Assembly (NCBI RefSeq): GCF_024508275.1
Contig: NZ_CP101989.1
Location: 3,100,001-3,164,000, forward strand
Direction: 5' to 3'
Length of the DNA stretch: 64,000 nt
From: Cellulomonas wangsupingiae
Lineage (GTDB): Bacteria > Actinomycetota > Actinomycetes > Actinomycetales > Cellulomonadaceae
How positions within the stretch are numbered: position 1 is the stretch's first letter; each line of letters opens with the position of its first letter. Below the pieces are notes generated by a model, which saw only the letters and a list, made by a program, of their open reading frames with translations, was not told the DNA's origin and made no database searches. A program made the position numbers and the translations under genes. This document shows, one piece after another, positions 1 to 7,919 of this stretch.

Positions 1-827
1 AGGCCCGCGACGAGCGCCCCCACGGCGGTGACGATGAGCGGGAAGACCATGCCCTCCTCGCCGAAGGCCGCACGCCCGAGGATGAGCGCCGCGACCAGCA
101 TGACCGCGTAGGACTCGAAGAGGTCGGCCGCCATGCCCGCGCAGTCGCCCACGTTGTCGCCGACGTTGTCGGCGATGGTCGCGGCGTTGCGCGGGTCGTC
201 CTCGGGGATGCCCTGCTCGACCTTGCCGACCAGGTCCGCGCCCACGTCGGCGGCCTTGGTGAAGATGCCGCCGCCGACGCGCATGAACATGGCCAGCAGC
301 GCGGCGCCGAAGCCGAAGCCCTCGAGCACCGCCGGCGCCTCGCCGCGGTAGAGGAGGACCACGAGCGCGGCCCCCAGCAGCCCCAGGCCGACGACGGCCA
401 TGCCGACGACGCCACCGGTGCGGAACGCGATCCTGGCGCCCTCCGCCCGCCCACCGGGCTGCGACGCGGCCGCGGCCACGCGCAGGTTGGCGCGCGTGGC
501 GAGCCACATGCCGAGGAACCCGATGGCCGCGGAGAACCCGGCCCCGACGAGGAAGAAGATCGACCGCCCGATCTTCACCCCGCTGTCCCCCGGCAGCAGG
601 AACAGCAGGGCGCAGACGATCGCCGCGAACAGCGCGAGCGTGCGGAACTGGCGGCTGAGGAACGCCGACGCGCCTTCCTGCACCGCCTGGGCGATCTGCT
701 GCATCGAGGCCGTGCCCTCGCCGGCCGCCAGCACCTGGCGCCGGAGCACCGCCGCGACGACCAGGGCTGCCAGTCCGATCACGGCGATCACCGCGACGAT
801 CGTGATGCTCGTGGTCCCGAGCTCCAT
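1..827 (-). CDS. hppA: Membrane-bound proton-translocating pyrophosphatase (5' part)
   Basis: Integral-membrane enzyme that couples hydrolysis of cytoplasmic pyrophosphate to H+ (or Na+) pumping. About 275 N-terminal codons are visible; the rest lies beyond the window start. The product begins MELGTTSITIVAVIAVIGLA, a first hydrophobic helix, and later carries the family signature DNVGDNVGDCAGMAADLFES (encoded around 88-150), the pyrophosphate/Mg-binding loop. The ATG at 827 follows a strong GAGGAGG ribosome site. The family is about 700-800 residues. The residue that separates K+-dependent from K+-independent types is not in the visible part. Confidence 0.95.
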   Translation of the reverse strand, partial: MELGTTSITIVAVIAVIGLAALVVAAVLRRQVLAAGEGTASMQQIAQAVQEGASAFLSRQFRTLALFAAIVCALLFLLPGDSGVKIGRSIFFLVGAGFSAAIGFLGMWLATRANLRVAAAASQPGGRAEGARIAFRTGGVVGMAVVGLGLLGAALVVLLYRGEAPAVLEGFGFGAALLAMFMRVGGGIFTKAADVGADLVGKVEQGIPEDDPRNAATIADNVGDNVGDCAGMAADLFESYAVMLVAALILGRAAFGEEGMVFPLIVTAVGALVAG

Positions 828-901
828 GCATCCTCCTCGACACACCGGCGCGATCCCCCTGAGCACGCCCGTCGTCCGGCCCCGTTGCCGACGACCCGGT
901 G

Positions 902-907
902 AGTCTA
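902..907 (-). promoter_or_regulatory. Candidate -10 element for hppA
   Basis: On the minus strand TAGACT lies about 75 bp upstream of the hppA start, a good actinobacterial -10. No convincing -35 is seen at the usual distance (GCGACC is the nearest candidate), so this is a weak call. It would make hppA transcription separate from the STAS gene upstream. Confidence 0.3.
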
Positions 908-1039
908 GCGGCGGGTGTGACGCAGGTCGCACCCGTCCGCCACACGGTCGCGCGTCAGCGGTCGTCGGTGCGGGCGGCGACGGCACGTCTGCTCCCGGCG
1001 GCCCGCCGCGGGGCTCGCGGGCGCGGTGCGACGCCGCCC

Positions 1040-1375
1040 TCAGGAGGCGAGCGCGGCCTCGAGCGTGTCGTGGATGGTGAACACCTGCGTCAGGCCGGTG
1101 ATGCGGAAGACCTTGAGGAGCCGCTCCGAGGCCACGACGAGCACCAGCCGGCCACCGGCGATCCGCACCCGCTTGAGGGTGCCGACCAGCAGGCCCAGCC
1201 CGGTGGAGTCCATGAACGTCACGCCGGTGAGGTCGACGACGAGGTCGGTGTGCTGCTCGGCGATCAGCAGCGAGAGCCGCTCGCGCAGCCGGACGGCCGA
1301 CGAGACGTCGATCTCGCCCGCGACGTGCACGACCGCCCGCGTCCCCACGTCCTCCACGCTCACCTGTACGTCCAT
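1040..1375 (-). CDS. STAS-domain anti-sigma factor antagonist (RsbV/SpoIIAA type)
   Basis: A 111-residue single STAS domain. Such proteins bind an anti-sigma kinase when unphosphorylated and so release a sigma factor. The motif FMDSTGLGLLVG contains the conserved phosphorylatable serine (Ser57), preceded by the AGEIDVSSA and LVVDLTGV core strands. An upstream in-frame ATG at 1417 would add 14 residues, but ATG 1375 has a GGGAAGGG site just before it and the domain begins there. No partner kinase is encoded nearby. It is divergent from the ECF gene at 1560 but unrelated in mechanism. Confidence 0.9.
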   Translation of the reverse strand: MDVQVSVEDVGTRAVVHVAGEIDVSSAVRLRERLSLLIAEQHTDLVVDLTGVTFMDSTGLGLLVGTLKRVRIAGGRLVLVVASERLLKVFRITGLTQVFTIHDTLEAALAS

Positions 1376-1481
1376 CGATCCCTTCCCTGCGTGTACGTCT
1401 GCAGTGCATTCAAGCATCCCGCGCTGGGGTGGTCGGGGACCCGGCCCTCGGGTCCCGTCGTGCGGACCAGGGCTCGGACCC

Positions 1482-1506
1482 CAACCTTTCGGGCTCCTCG
1501 TCCGTC
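1482..1506 (+). promoter_or_regulatory. Putative ECF-type promoter of the first sigma cassette
   Basis: CAAC (1482-1485) and CGTC (1503-1506) are separated by 17 bp, the layout of many actinobacterial ECF promoters. The same arrangement with similar flanks precedes the second sigma gene at 3293-3317, which suggests autoregulation. It lies 54 bp upstream of the GTG start. Confidence 0.5.
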
Positions 1507-1559
1507 ACCATGGGTGAGGCGGCACCGGTCCCCGCCGTCCGCCCGACGACAGGAGCCCC

Positions 1560-2126
1560 GTGACCCCGTGGCAGGACGCGCTGGACGAGCTCGTCCGCGC
1601 CCGTGGTCGCGCCCTCGTGGGGTACGCGTACCTGCTGACCGGTGACGCGCGGGAGGCGGAGGACCTCGTCCAGGACGCGCTGGTCCGCACGTTCACGCGC
1701 GGCCGGGGCACGCGCGAGATCGCCTCGGCGGAGGCCTACGTGCGGCGCGCGATCCTCACGACGTACGTCGACGGCTTCCGTCGGCGGCGGCACTGGGCCT
1801 CCATCCGCCACCTGGCCGCGGTCCCCGAACCGACACCGCCGGACGGGCCGCACGCCGGGCCCGAACCCGTGGTCACCACGCGGATCGCCGTGCAGCAGGC
1901 GCTCGCCGTGCTGCCGCCCCGCGAGCGCGCCTGCATCGTGCTGCGCCACTTCGAGGACATGACGGTCGCGCAGGTCGCCGACGCGCTCTCGCTGTCGGTC
2001 GGGACCGTCAAGCGCTACCTGTCCGACGCCACGCGCACGCTGGAGGCCCGTCTCGGGCCGCTGGCCGGCGACGAGGACGAGGTCACCCACCACGACGTCC
2101 TGGTCACCGCCCGGAGGTCACGATGA
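1560..2126 (+). CDS. SigE-family ECF RNA polymerase sigma factor (first copy)
   Basis: A 188-residue sigma-70 family factor of the actinobacterial SigE/ECF type. Region 2 is seen in YAYLLTGDAREAEDLVQDAL, followed by AEAYVRRAI. Region 4 is seen as LPPRERACIVLRHFEDMTVA and a helix-turn-helix ending SVGTVKRYLS. The GTG start at 1560 follows AGGAGCCCC. Its 3' end overlaps the next gene by ATGA, so the two are translationally coupled. It is a paralogue of the sigma gene at 3380: the region-2 motif and the TVKRYLS helix recur. The inducing signal is unknown. Confidence 0.93.
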   Translation: MTPWQDALDELVRARGRALVGYAYLLTGDAREAEDLVQDALVRTFTRGRGTREIASAEAYVRRAILTTYVDGFRRRRHWASIRHLAAVPEPTPPDGPHAGPEPVVTTRIAVQQALAVLPPRERACIVLRHFEDMTVAQVADALSLSVGTVKRYLSDATRTLEARLGPLAGDEDEVTHHDVLVTARRSR

Positions 2127-3250
2127 GCACACGGCTCGATCTCGCGCTCCAGGAGATCGCGGACGCCGCCGGCGACGCGACGTCGTTCGGCGCCACGACC
2201 GGCCCCGCGACGGTGCAGCGGCTGGCAGGGCGGGTGCGCCGTCGGCGTGCGGCGCGCGCCGCCACGACCGCCGCGGTCGCGGCCGGCACGGTCGGTGCGG
2301 TGGCGGTCGTGGGGCCGCAGCTGGCGCTCGACGTGGTCCCGGCCGCCGACCCCCAGGCCGCGCCCGGCACGTGCGCGTCGTCGGTGACGACGCTGCCCAC
2401 GGACGGCGAGGACGTGCTCGACGTCGAGCTCGGGTACCGGGACGCGACGGGGGTGTCGTCGGTCCACCCGGCCGCGGGCGTCGGGCTCGGCACGTGGCAG
2501 GGCGGCACGGCCGACCTGCGGGTCGCGATCACGCAGGTGCCCGCGGGGATGACGGCGCCGTCGCGGCTCCGTCTGCTCGTCGCGCAGGACGACGTCGTGG
2601 TCGGGACCGCGCAGGAGCCGCTCGCCGCGACCCCCACGACGACCGACGAGGTCCTGCGGACACGCCTCGCCGACCTGGACCCGTCGGTGCCGGTCGACGA
2701 CCGGCCGGTGCACGGGCTGGTACCCGCGGCGGACGTGACGTGGAAGGCGCTCGACGGCACCGACGGCACCGTGCGTGCCGTGCAGGCCGTCGCCCTCGAC
2801 CTCGCGGCCTGCGACGGCTCCGGGCCCCTGACGGCCGGGACGTACGACGTGTGGGCCACCACGGTCGACTCCCAGGGCACCGTGCGCGGCTCGTCCGGCC
2901 CGTGGCAGGTCACGGTCGCGCCGGACACGCCGACGGTCGACGAGCTGCCGGACGACTTCCCCGGCCGGGTCCGTCTGGTCGACGGCCGGCTGGTCGCGGC
3001 GCACCGGCAGGGCGACGGGTGGACCGCCGAGGTCGTCACGCCCGGGGACGACCGGGTCGACGTGGCGGCCGGGCTGCTCGAGCGCGTCGCGCTGCGTACG
3101 GACGACGCCGGCGAGCTCCTCGGCCCGCCGTTCGGGGAGCCCTTGTGGGGGGTCGGCGTGGAGGTGCCGGGGTGGTCCGTGCGGATCATCGCGTCGCAGG
3201 CGGCGGACGGTGAGCCGTCGGTCGTGTACGTCCTGACGCCGACGTCCTGA
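2123..3250 (+). CDS. Single-pass membrane protein, likely anti-sigma partner (first copy)
   Basis: A 375-residue protein coupled to the sigma gene by a 4-bp overlap. Residues 1-45 are cytoplasmic and Arg-rich, followed by one transmembrane segment (about 48-70) and a large Thr/Val/Gly-rich exported domain with two visible cysteines (in GTCASSV and LAACDGSG). A GPWQVTV motif in the exported part recurs as GPWPVSL in the paralogue at 3928. There is no HxxxCxxC zinc anti-sigma motif. The anti-sigma role is inferred only from position and topology; it could be another cell-surface sensor. Confidence 0.7.
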   Translation: MSTRLDLALQEIADAAGDATSFGATTGPATVQRLAGRVRRRRAARAATTAAVAAGTVGAVAVVGPQLALDVVPAADPQAAPGTCASSVTTLPTDGEDVLDVELGYRDATGVSSVHPAAGVGLGTWQGGTADLRVAITQVPAGMTAPSRLRLLVAQDDVVVGTAQEPLAATPTTTDEVLRTRLADLDPSVPVDDRPVHGLVPAADVTWKALDGTDGTVRAVQAVALDLAACDGSGPLTAGTYDVWATTVDSQGTVRGSSGPWQVTVAPDTPTVDELPDDFPGRVRLVDGRLVAAHRQGDGWTAEVVTPGDDRVDVAAGLLERVALRTDDAGELLGPPFGEPLWGVGVEVPGWSVRIIASQAADGEPSVVYVLTPTS

Positions 3251-3292
3251 CGCGACCGCGCGTCGCCGGCCCCTCGCGACGGCCCACCGGTA

Positions 3293-3317
3293 CAACGTTC
3301 CCGGGCTCTCGCGCGTC
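3293..3317 (+). promoter_or_regulatory. Putative ECF-type promoter of the second sigma cassette
   Basis: CAAC (3293-3296), 17 bp, then CGTC (3314-3317). This matches the element at 1482-1506, including the shared TT and GGGCTC-like spacer bases. It is 63 bp upstream of the GTG start of the second sigma gene. Confidence 0.5.
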
Positions 3318-3379
3318 GAGGCTGGTGACGGGGCTCCCCCGTCACCAGCCGGGCGAGCCGGCGACCAGGGAGGTCAGGC

Positions 3380-3931
3380 GTGGCTGTGGCGCAGGACGCG
3401 GACGGCGACACGCTGGGCCTGCTCGCGCGCGAGCGCGGCCGCGCGCTGCTCGCCTACGCGTACCTGCTGTGCGGCGACCGCCGCACGGCCGAGGACCTCG
3501 TCCAGGACGCCCTCGTGCGCACGTTCACCCGGGTCCGCGCCGGCACCGACGTCACGCACGCGGAGGCGTACGTCCGTGCCGCGATCCTGCGCGGGCACCT
3601 CGACACGTGGCGACGGCGGCAGCGGTGGAGCGCGGTGCGGCACCTGCTGCACGTGCCGGGCGACGAGACGTCGCGCGACCCGGCGCCGTCCGTCGCGACC
3701 GGCTCCGCGGTGCACGCCGCCCTCGCCACGCTGGCGCCGCAGGAGCGGGTGGCCGTGGTCCTGCGGCACGTCGAGGACCTCACGGTGCCGGAGGTCGCGG
3801 CCCGCATGGGGTTGGCCGACGGCACGGTCAAGCGGTACCTCTCGACCGCGACGGCCAAGCTCGCGGAGCGGCTGGGGCCGGTGCCCGACGACGACGAGCA
3901 GGTCACCGTCGACTCACGGGGGTCACGATGA
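3380..3931 (+). CDS. SigE-family ECF RNA polymerase sigma factor (second copy)
   Basis: A 183-residue ECF factor paralogous to the one at 1560. Region 2 reads YAYLLCGDRRTAEDLVQDAL and the region-4 helix-turn-helix ends ADGTVKRYLS. GTG 3380 is preceded by GGGAGG. It overlaps the next gene by 4 bp (ATGA). The matching gene order and matching promoter suggest a tandem duplication of a sigma/membrane-partner cassette, now diverged. Confidence 0.93.
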   Translation: MAVAQDADGDTLGLLARERGRALLAYAYLLCGDRRTAEDLVQDALVRTFTRVRAGTDVTHAEAYVRAAILRGHLDTWRRRQRWSAVRHLLHVPGDETSRDPAPSVATGSAVHAALATLAPQERVAVVLRHVEDLTVPEVAARMGLADGTVKRYLSTATAKLAERLGPVPDDDEQVTVDSRGSR

Positions 3932-5145
3932 GCACGGACCGGCAGCCGCATCCCCTGGACGGTGCGCTCGAGGAGTACGAGGGCGAGGCCGCGACGTACG
4001 AGGTGCCCGTCGACGGCGTCCGCGCCCGCGTGCGCCGGCGGCGCCGTGCGCGGGCGGCGGCACGAGGCGGCGTGGTGCTCGTGACCCTGGGGGCGGTCGC
4101 CATGCTGGCACCGCAGGCATTCGAGGGCACCGCCGTCCCGGTGGCCGCGCCCGCCGGTGACTGGCCCCCGCAGTTCGTGCGGTGCGGCCTGCGCCCGGAC
4201 GACGTGCGGGTCGACGACGGCCCCGCGGACACCTGGCTGGGGACGACGGACCCGGCGGCGGCCGCCGTGGCCGCGGTGGACCCCGGGGCCGACGTGGGTT
4301 CCGACCGGTCGTGGCGGTTCACCTCCGTGGTGTCCGTGGCCCCTGACGTCGCGACCGAGGGCCGGCTCGTGGCCACCGACGTCTCGCTGGTGCGCGGCGG
4401 GGAGGTGGTCGCCGTCCAGAGCGACGCCCGCGTGCCGCAGGCCGGCGGGGCGCCCACCGAGGTCTCACCGTTCCCGCTGGTGGTCGACCTGGGCGTCGAG
4501 CTCGTGTCCTGCGGCTCCTACCCGATCGGGGAGGGGGACCCGGTGGTGCCCGCGGGCGTGTACGACGCGGTCGTCACGCACACGGTCGAGTGGGTCGACC
4601 CGGCGGGCGCGGTCCGCACCGCGCGGACGTCGGCGACGACGACGCTCGACGTCGCCGACGACGGTGCGTCCGTCCCCGCGCCCGAGGCGTGCGGCGCCGA
4701 CGCCGCGATGCTCGTGCCGCGTTCCGGCCCCACGGGCAACCCGTTCCCCGTCACGCTCGACGCGGACGTGCCCGCACGGGTGGCCGCCGACCAGCCGCTG
4801 CGCCTCACGGTCACCGCGACCAACGAGGGCACGGCCACCGTGGCGGGCTCGACGGGCGACCCGACGGTGCTCCTGACGCGCGGGGGCCGGGTCGTCTCCG
4901 TGCCCGTGCGCACCGACGACGCGCGGGACGCCACTCTCGCGCCCGGTGCGTCGATCACCTGGGAGAAGACGGTCGAGCCGCGGCAGTGCGGTGACGGCAT
5001 CGACGAGCCTCTGCCCGTCGGCCGGTACGAGGTGTGGGTCGCGGTGGACCTGCTCCTCGCCGAGCCGGAGGGGACGGACGGTCCCGACCGGGGCCGGCCC
5101 GAGGTCCACCTGCTGTACGGACCGTGGCCGGTGTCCCTGGGCTGA
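3928..5145 (+). CDS. Single-pass membrane protein, likely anti-sigma partner (second copy)
   Basis: A 405-residue protein starting at the ATG that overlaps the sigma stop; a much longer frame upstream is an artefact. Layout: short cytoplasmic N-terminus with an Arg-rich stretch, transmembrane helix (about residues 48-70), then a large exported region. The exported part contains several Cys-Gly pairs (VRCGLRP, SCGSYPI, EACGADA, RQCGDGI) that could form disulfides, and two related modules ending in AGVYDAV and VGRYEVWV. It ends GPWPVSLG. Function is inferred from coupling to the sigma gene; no enzymatic motif was recognised. Confidence 0.7.
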   Translation: MSTDRQPHPLDGALEEYEGEAATYEVPVDGVRARVRRRRRARAAARGGVVLVTLGAVAMLAPQAFEGTAVPVAAPAGDWPPQFVRCGLRPDDVRVDDGPADTWLGTTDPAAAAVAAVDPGADVGSDRSWRFTSVVSVAPDVATEGRLVATDVSLVRGGEVVAVQSDARVPQAGGAPTEVSPFPLVVDLGVELVSCGSYPIGEGDPVVPAGVYDAVVTHTVEWVDPAGAVRTARTSATTTLDVADDGASVPAPEACGADAAMLVPRSGPTGNPFPVTLDADVPARVAADQPLRLTVTATNEGTATVAGSTGDPTVLLTRGGRVVSVPVRTDDARDATLAPGASITWEKTVEPRQCGDGIDEPLPVGRYEVWVAVDLLLAEPEGTDGPDRGRPEVHLLYGPWPVSLG

Positions 5146-5151
5146 CGCGCC

Positions 5152-5844
5152 TCAGCCCCGGTGCAGCCGCTCACGCGGCACGCGCGCGAGCGCCCGGGCG
5201 TACTCGTCGGTCGTGCCGTCGGGCCGCACGTCCTGCAGCACGTGGTCGCGGACGCCCAGGTCGGCCAGCAGGGCCGTGAGCTCGGCGACCTCGCCGCGCG
5301 TGAGCACCGTCGGGTCGACGGTCGTGCGCACCTGGACGTCCACGCCGCTGTCGAGCACGATCCGCAGCGACGCGAACGCCTTGTCGGCGGCCGTCGTGCC
5401 GCTACCCGCCCGCGTGATGGCCCGGTACAGGCGGGCGGGGGCCTTGATGTCCAGGCCGACCCAGTCGACGTGCGGGATCAGCTCGCGCAGCCGCGCCGGG
5501 TAGGCGCCGGCGGTGTGCAGCCCGACGAGGAAGCCGGCGTCCTTCACCTCGCGCGCCGCGGCGACGACACCGGCCTGGCGCGTGGGCTCGCCGCCGGACA
5601 GCACGAGCCCGTCGAGCAGACCGCGTCGACGCGACAGCAGGTCGGTGACCGTCGACCACGGCACCACGCCGGGCAGGCACGGGTCGAGGATCGCGCTGTT
5701 GTGGCAGTACGTGCACCGCCACGGGCAGCCCTGCAGGAACGCCGTGGCGACCAGCCGGCCCGGCCAGTCGACCGTGGACAGCGCGGTGAGCCCGGCGATC
5801 TGCAGGGACGCCGCCGCGGCGTCCCTGCAGTCGTCGGACGTCAT
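5152..5844 (-). CDS. nrdG: Anaerobic ribonucleotide reductase activating enzyme (radical SAM)
   Basis: A 230-residue radical-SAM activase that generates the glycyl radical on NrdD. The 4Fe-4S motif is CPWRCTYC (Cys40, Cys44, Cys47), followed by the SAM-binding LSGGEPT. ATG 5844 overlaps the nrdD stop by ATGA, so the pair is one operon; in-frame extension upstream would run inside nrdD. The C-terminal half contains a GLDIKAP motif typical of the NrdG/pyruvate-formate-lyase activase group. It converges almost end to end with the gene at 3928-5145 (6 bp between stops). Confidence 0.95.
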   Translation of the reverse strand: MTSDDCRDAAAASLQIAGLTALSTVDWPGRLVATAFLQGCPWRCTYCHNSAILDPCLPGVVPWSTVTDLLSRRRGLLDGLVLSGGEPTRQAGVVAAAREVKDAGFLVGLHTAGAYPARLRELIPHVDWVGLDIKAPARLYRAITRAGSGTTAADKAFASLRIVLDSGVDVQVRTTVDPTVLTRGEVAELTALLADLGVRDHVLQDVRPDGTTDEYARALARVPRERLHRG

Positions 5845-7670
5845 GCCCGCGCCCCCGCGGGCTCCAGGAACGGCAGGCGGTCGGCGTGCTCGCCCTGCTT
5901 GCCGATGTTGAAGGAGCTGACCGGGCGGTGGTAGCCCATGACGCGCGTCCACACCTCGCACGTCGTGACGACGCCGTCCTCCTCGCACGTCGGGCACAGG
6001 GGGTGCTCGCCCGAGAGGTAGCCGTGCGCGGGGCAGATCGAGAACGTCGGCGTGACGGTCAGGTACGGGAGCCGGAAGCGCGTCAGGGCCCGCCGGACCA
6101 GCTCGCGGCAGGCCTCGGGGGTCGAGATGCGCTCCGACATGTACAGGTGCAGCACCGTGCCGCCGGTGTACCGCGTCTGCAGGTCGTCCTGGCGCTCGAG
6201 GGCCTCGAACGGGTCGTCGGTGAAGCCCACGGGCAGCTGCGAGGAGTTCGTGTAGTACGGGTGGTCGGGCGTGCCGGCCTGCAGGATCGTCGGGAACCTC
6301 TTGCGGTCCTCCTTGGCGAACCGGTAGGTCGTCCCCTCGGCGGGCGTGGCCTCCAGGTTGTAGAGGTTGCCGGTCTCCTCCTGGAACTCGACCATGCGGG
6401 CCCGCACGTGGTCGAGGACGCGCAGCGCCATCGCGTGCCCGCGCTCGTCGGTGATGTCGTCCAGACCGCCGGTGAAGTTGCGGATCATCTCGTTCAGGCC
6501 GTTGACGCCGATCGTCGAGAAGTGGCTGTCGAGCGAGCCGAGGTAGCGCCGCGAGTACGGGAACAGCCCGTCGTCCATGAGCCCCTGGATGGTCGCGCGC
6601 TTGAGCTCCAGCGACGTGCGGGCGAGGTCCAGCAGCCGGTCGAGGTCCGCCAGCAGACCCGCCTCGTCGCCCGGGTGGAGGAACCCGAGCCGCGCGCAGT
6701 TGATCGTGACCACGCCGATCGACCCGGTCTGCTCACCGGAGCCGAACAGGCCGTTGCCGCGCTTGAGCAGCTCGCGCAGGTCCAGCTGCAGGCGGCAGCA
6801 CATCGAGCGCACGTCACCGGGCTCCATGTCGGAGTTGATGAAGTTCTGGAAGTACGGCAGCCCGTACTTGGCCGTCATCGCCCACAGCCGCTGCGCGTTC
6901 TCCGACTCCCAGGGGAAGTCCTTCGTGATGTTGTACGTCGGGATCGGGAACGTGAAGACGCGACCCGACGCGTCGCCCTCGGTCATGACCTCCATGTACG
7001 CGCGGTTGATCATGTCCATCTCGGCCTGCAGGTCGCCGTACGTGAAGTCGCACGGCTCGTCGGCGACGAACGGCGTCTGGTCGGCGAGGTCGGCCGGGCA
7101 CGTCCAGTCGAACGTCAGGTTCGTGAACGGCGTCTGCGTGCCCCACCGCGACGGCACGTTGAGGTTGTAGATCAGCTCCTGGATCCCCTGGCGCACCTCG
7201 GTGTACGTGAGGGCGTCGAGCCGCACGTACGGCGCCATGAACGTGTCGAAGCTGCTGAACGCCTGCGCCCCGGCCCACTCGTTCTGCATCGTGCCGAGGA
7301 AGTTCACGATCTGCCCGATCGCGGCGCTGAAGTGCTTGGGCGGGCGCGCCTCGACCTTGCCGGGGACGCCGTTGAGGCCCTCCTGCAGGAGGGTGCGCAG
7401 CGACCAGCCGGCGCAGTAGCCCGACAGCATGTCCAGGTCGTGGATGTGCAGGTCGCCGTCGCGGTGCGCGCGTCCCACCTCCGGCGGGTAGACCTCGCTC
7501 AGCCAGTAGTTGGCCACGACCTTGCCGGCCGTGTTGAGGATCAGACCGCCGAGCGAGTACCCCTGGTTGGCGTTGGCGTTGACCCGCCAGTCGCTGCGGT
7601 CGAGGTACTCGTCGATCGTCGGGGCGACCTCGACGACGACGGGGCTGGCGGGCCGGTCCTGCTGCGACAT
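5841..7670 (-). CDS. nrdD: Anaerobic (class III) ribonucleoside-triphosphate reductase
   Basis: A 609-residue oxygen-sensitive reductase that makes dNTPs without oxygen. The N-terminus lacks an ATP-cone and starts directly with the catalytic barrel. Active-site cysteines lie in DVRSMCCRLQLD. The C-terminal zinc site uses Cys546, Cys559, Cys562 and Cys571 (CPAHGYLSGEHPLCPTC and TTCEVW), and the radical glycine is Gly579 in TRVMGYHRP. The start has a good AAGGAG site. An NrdR box lies 59-74 bp upstream. It implies a facultatively anaerobic host. Confidence 0.97.
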   Translation of the reverse strand: MSQQDRPASPVVVEVAPTIDEYLDRSDWRVNANANQGYSLGGLILNTAGKVVANYWLSEVYPPEVGRAHRDGDLHIHDLDMLSGYCAGWSLRTLLQEGLNGVPGKVEARPPKHFSAAIGQIVNFLGTMQNEWAGAQAFSSFDTFMAPYVRLDALTYTEVRQGIQELIYNLNVPSRWGTQTPFTNLTFDWTCPADLADQTPFVADEPCDFTYGDLQAEMDMINRAYMEVMTEGDASGRVFTFPIPTYNITKDFPWESENAQRLWAMTAKYGLPYFQNFINSDMEPGDVRSMCCRLQLDLRELLKRGNGLFGSGEQTGSIGVVTINCARLGFLHPGDEAGLLADLDRLLDLARTSLELKRATIQGLMDDGLFPYSRRYLGSLDSHFSTIGVNGLNEMIRNFTGGLDDITDERGHAMALRVLDHVRARMVEFQEETGNLYNLEATPAEGTTYRFAKEDRKRFPTILQAGTPDHPYYTNSSQLPVGFTDDPFEALERQDDLQTRYTGGTVLHLYMSERISTPEACRELVRRALTRFRLPYLTVTPTFSICPAHGYLSGEHPLCPTCEEDGVVTTCEVWTRVMGYHRPVSSFNIGKQGEHADRLPFLEPAGARA

Positions 7671-7728
7671 GCGTGCGCTCCTTCACGTCTCTGCGTCCTG
7701 CGAGTGGACCACCAGAGAACAGCGCACG

Positions 7729-7744
7729 ACACAAGATGTTGTGC
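7729..7744. promoter_or_regulatory. NrdR box upstream of nrdDG
   Basis: The 16 bp ACACAAGATGTTGTGC is an imperfect palindrome (CACAA-GATG-TTGTG) that differs from the general NrdR consensus (acaCwAtATaTwGtgt) at about three positions. NrdR represses ribonucleotide reductase genes in response to the dATP/ATP ratio and usually binds a pair of boxes. A second box at the usual spacing is not evident here. Confidence 0.65.
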
Positions 7745-7919
7745 CCAACACGCGCGACACGCCCACATCTGCCACGCCTCAGCGCGCAGGAGGCAGGAAG
7801 AGACGGACCTAGGTCCCGTCCACCGGGTGAATCGGACGGGCGTCAGCGCGCGTCGAGCAGGCGCTCGCGGCCGTCGAGCAGCCCGACCGCCTCGCAGGTC
7901 GACGCCCACCGGCGGAGCG

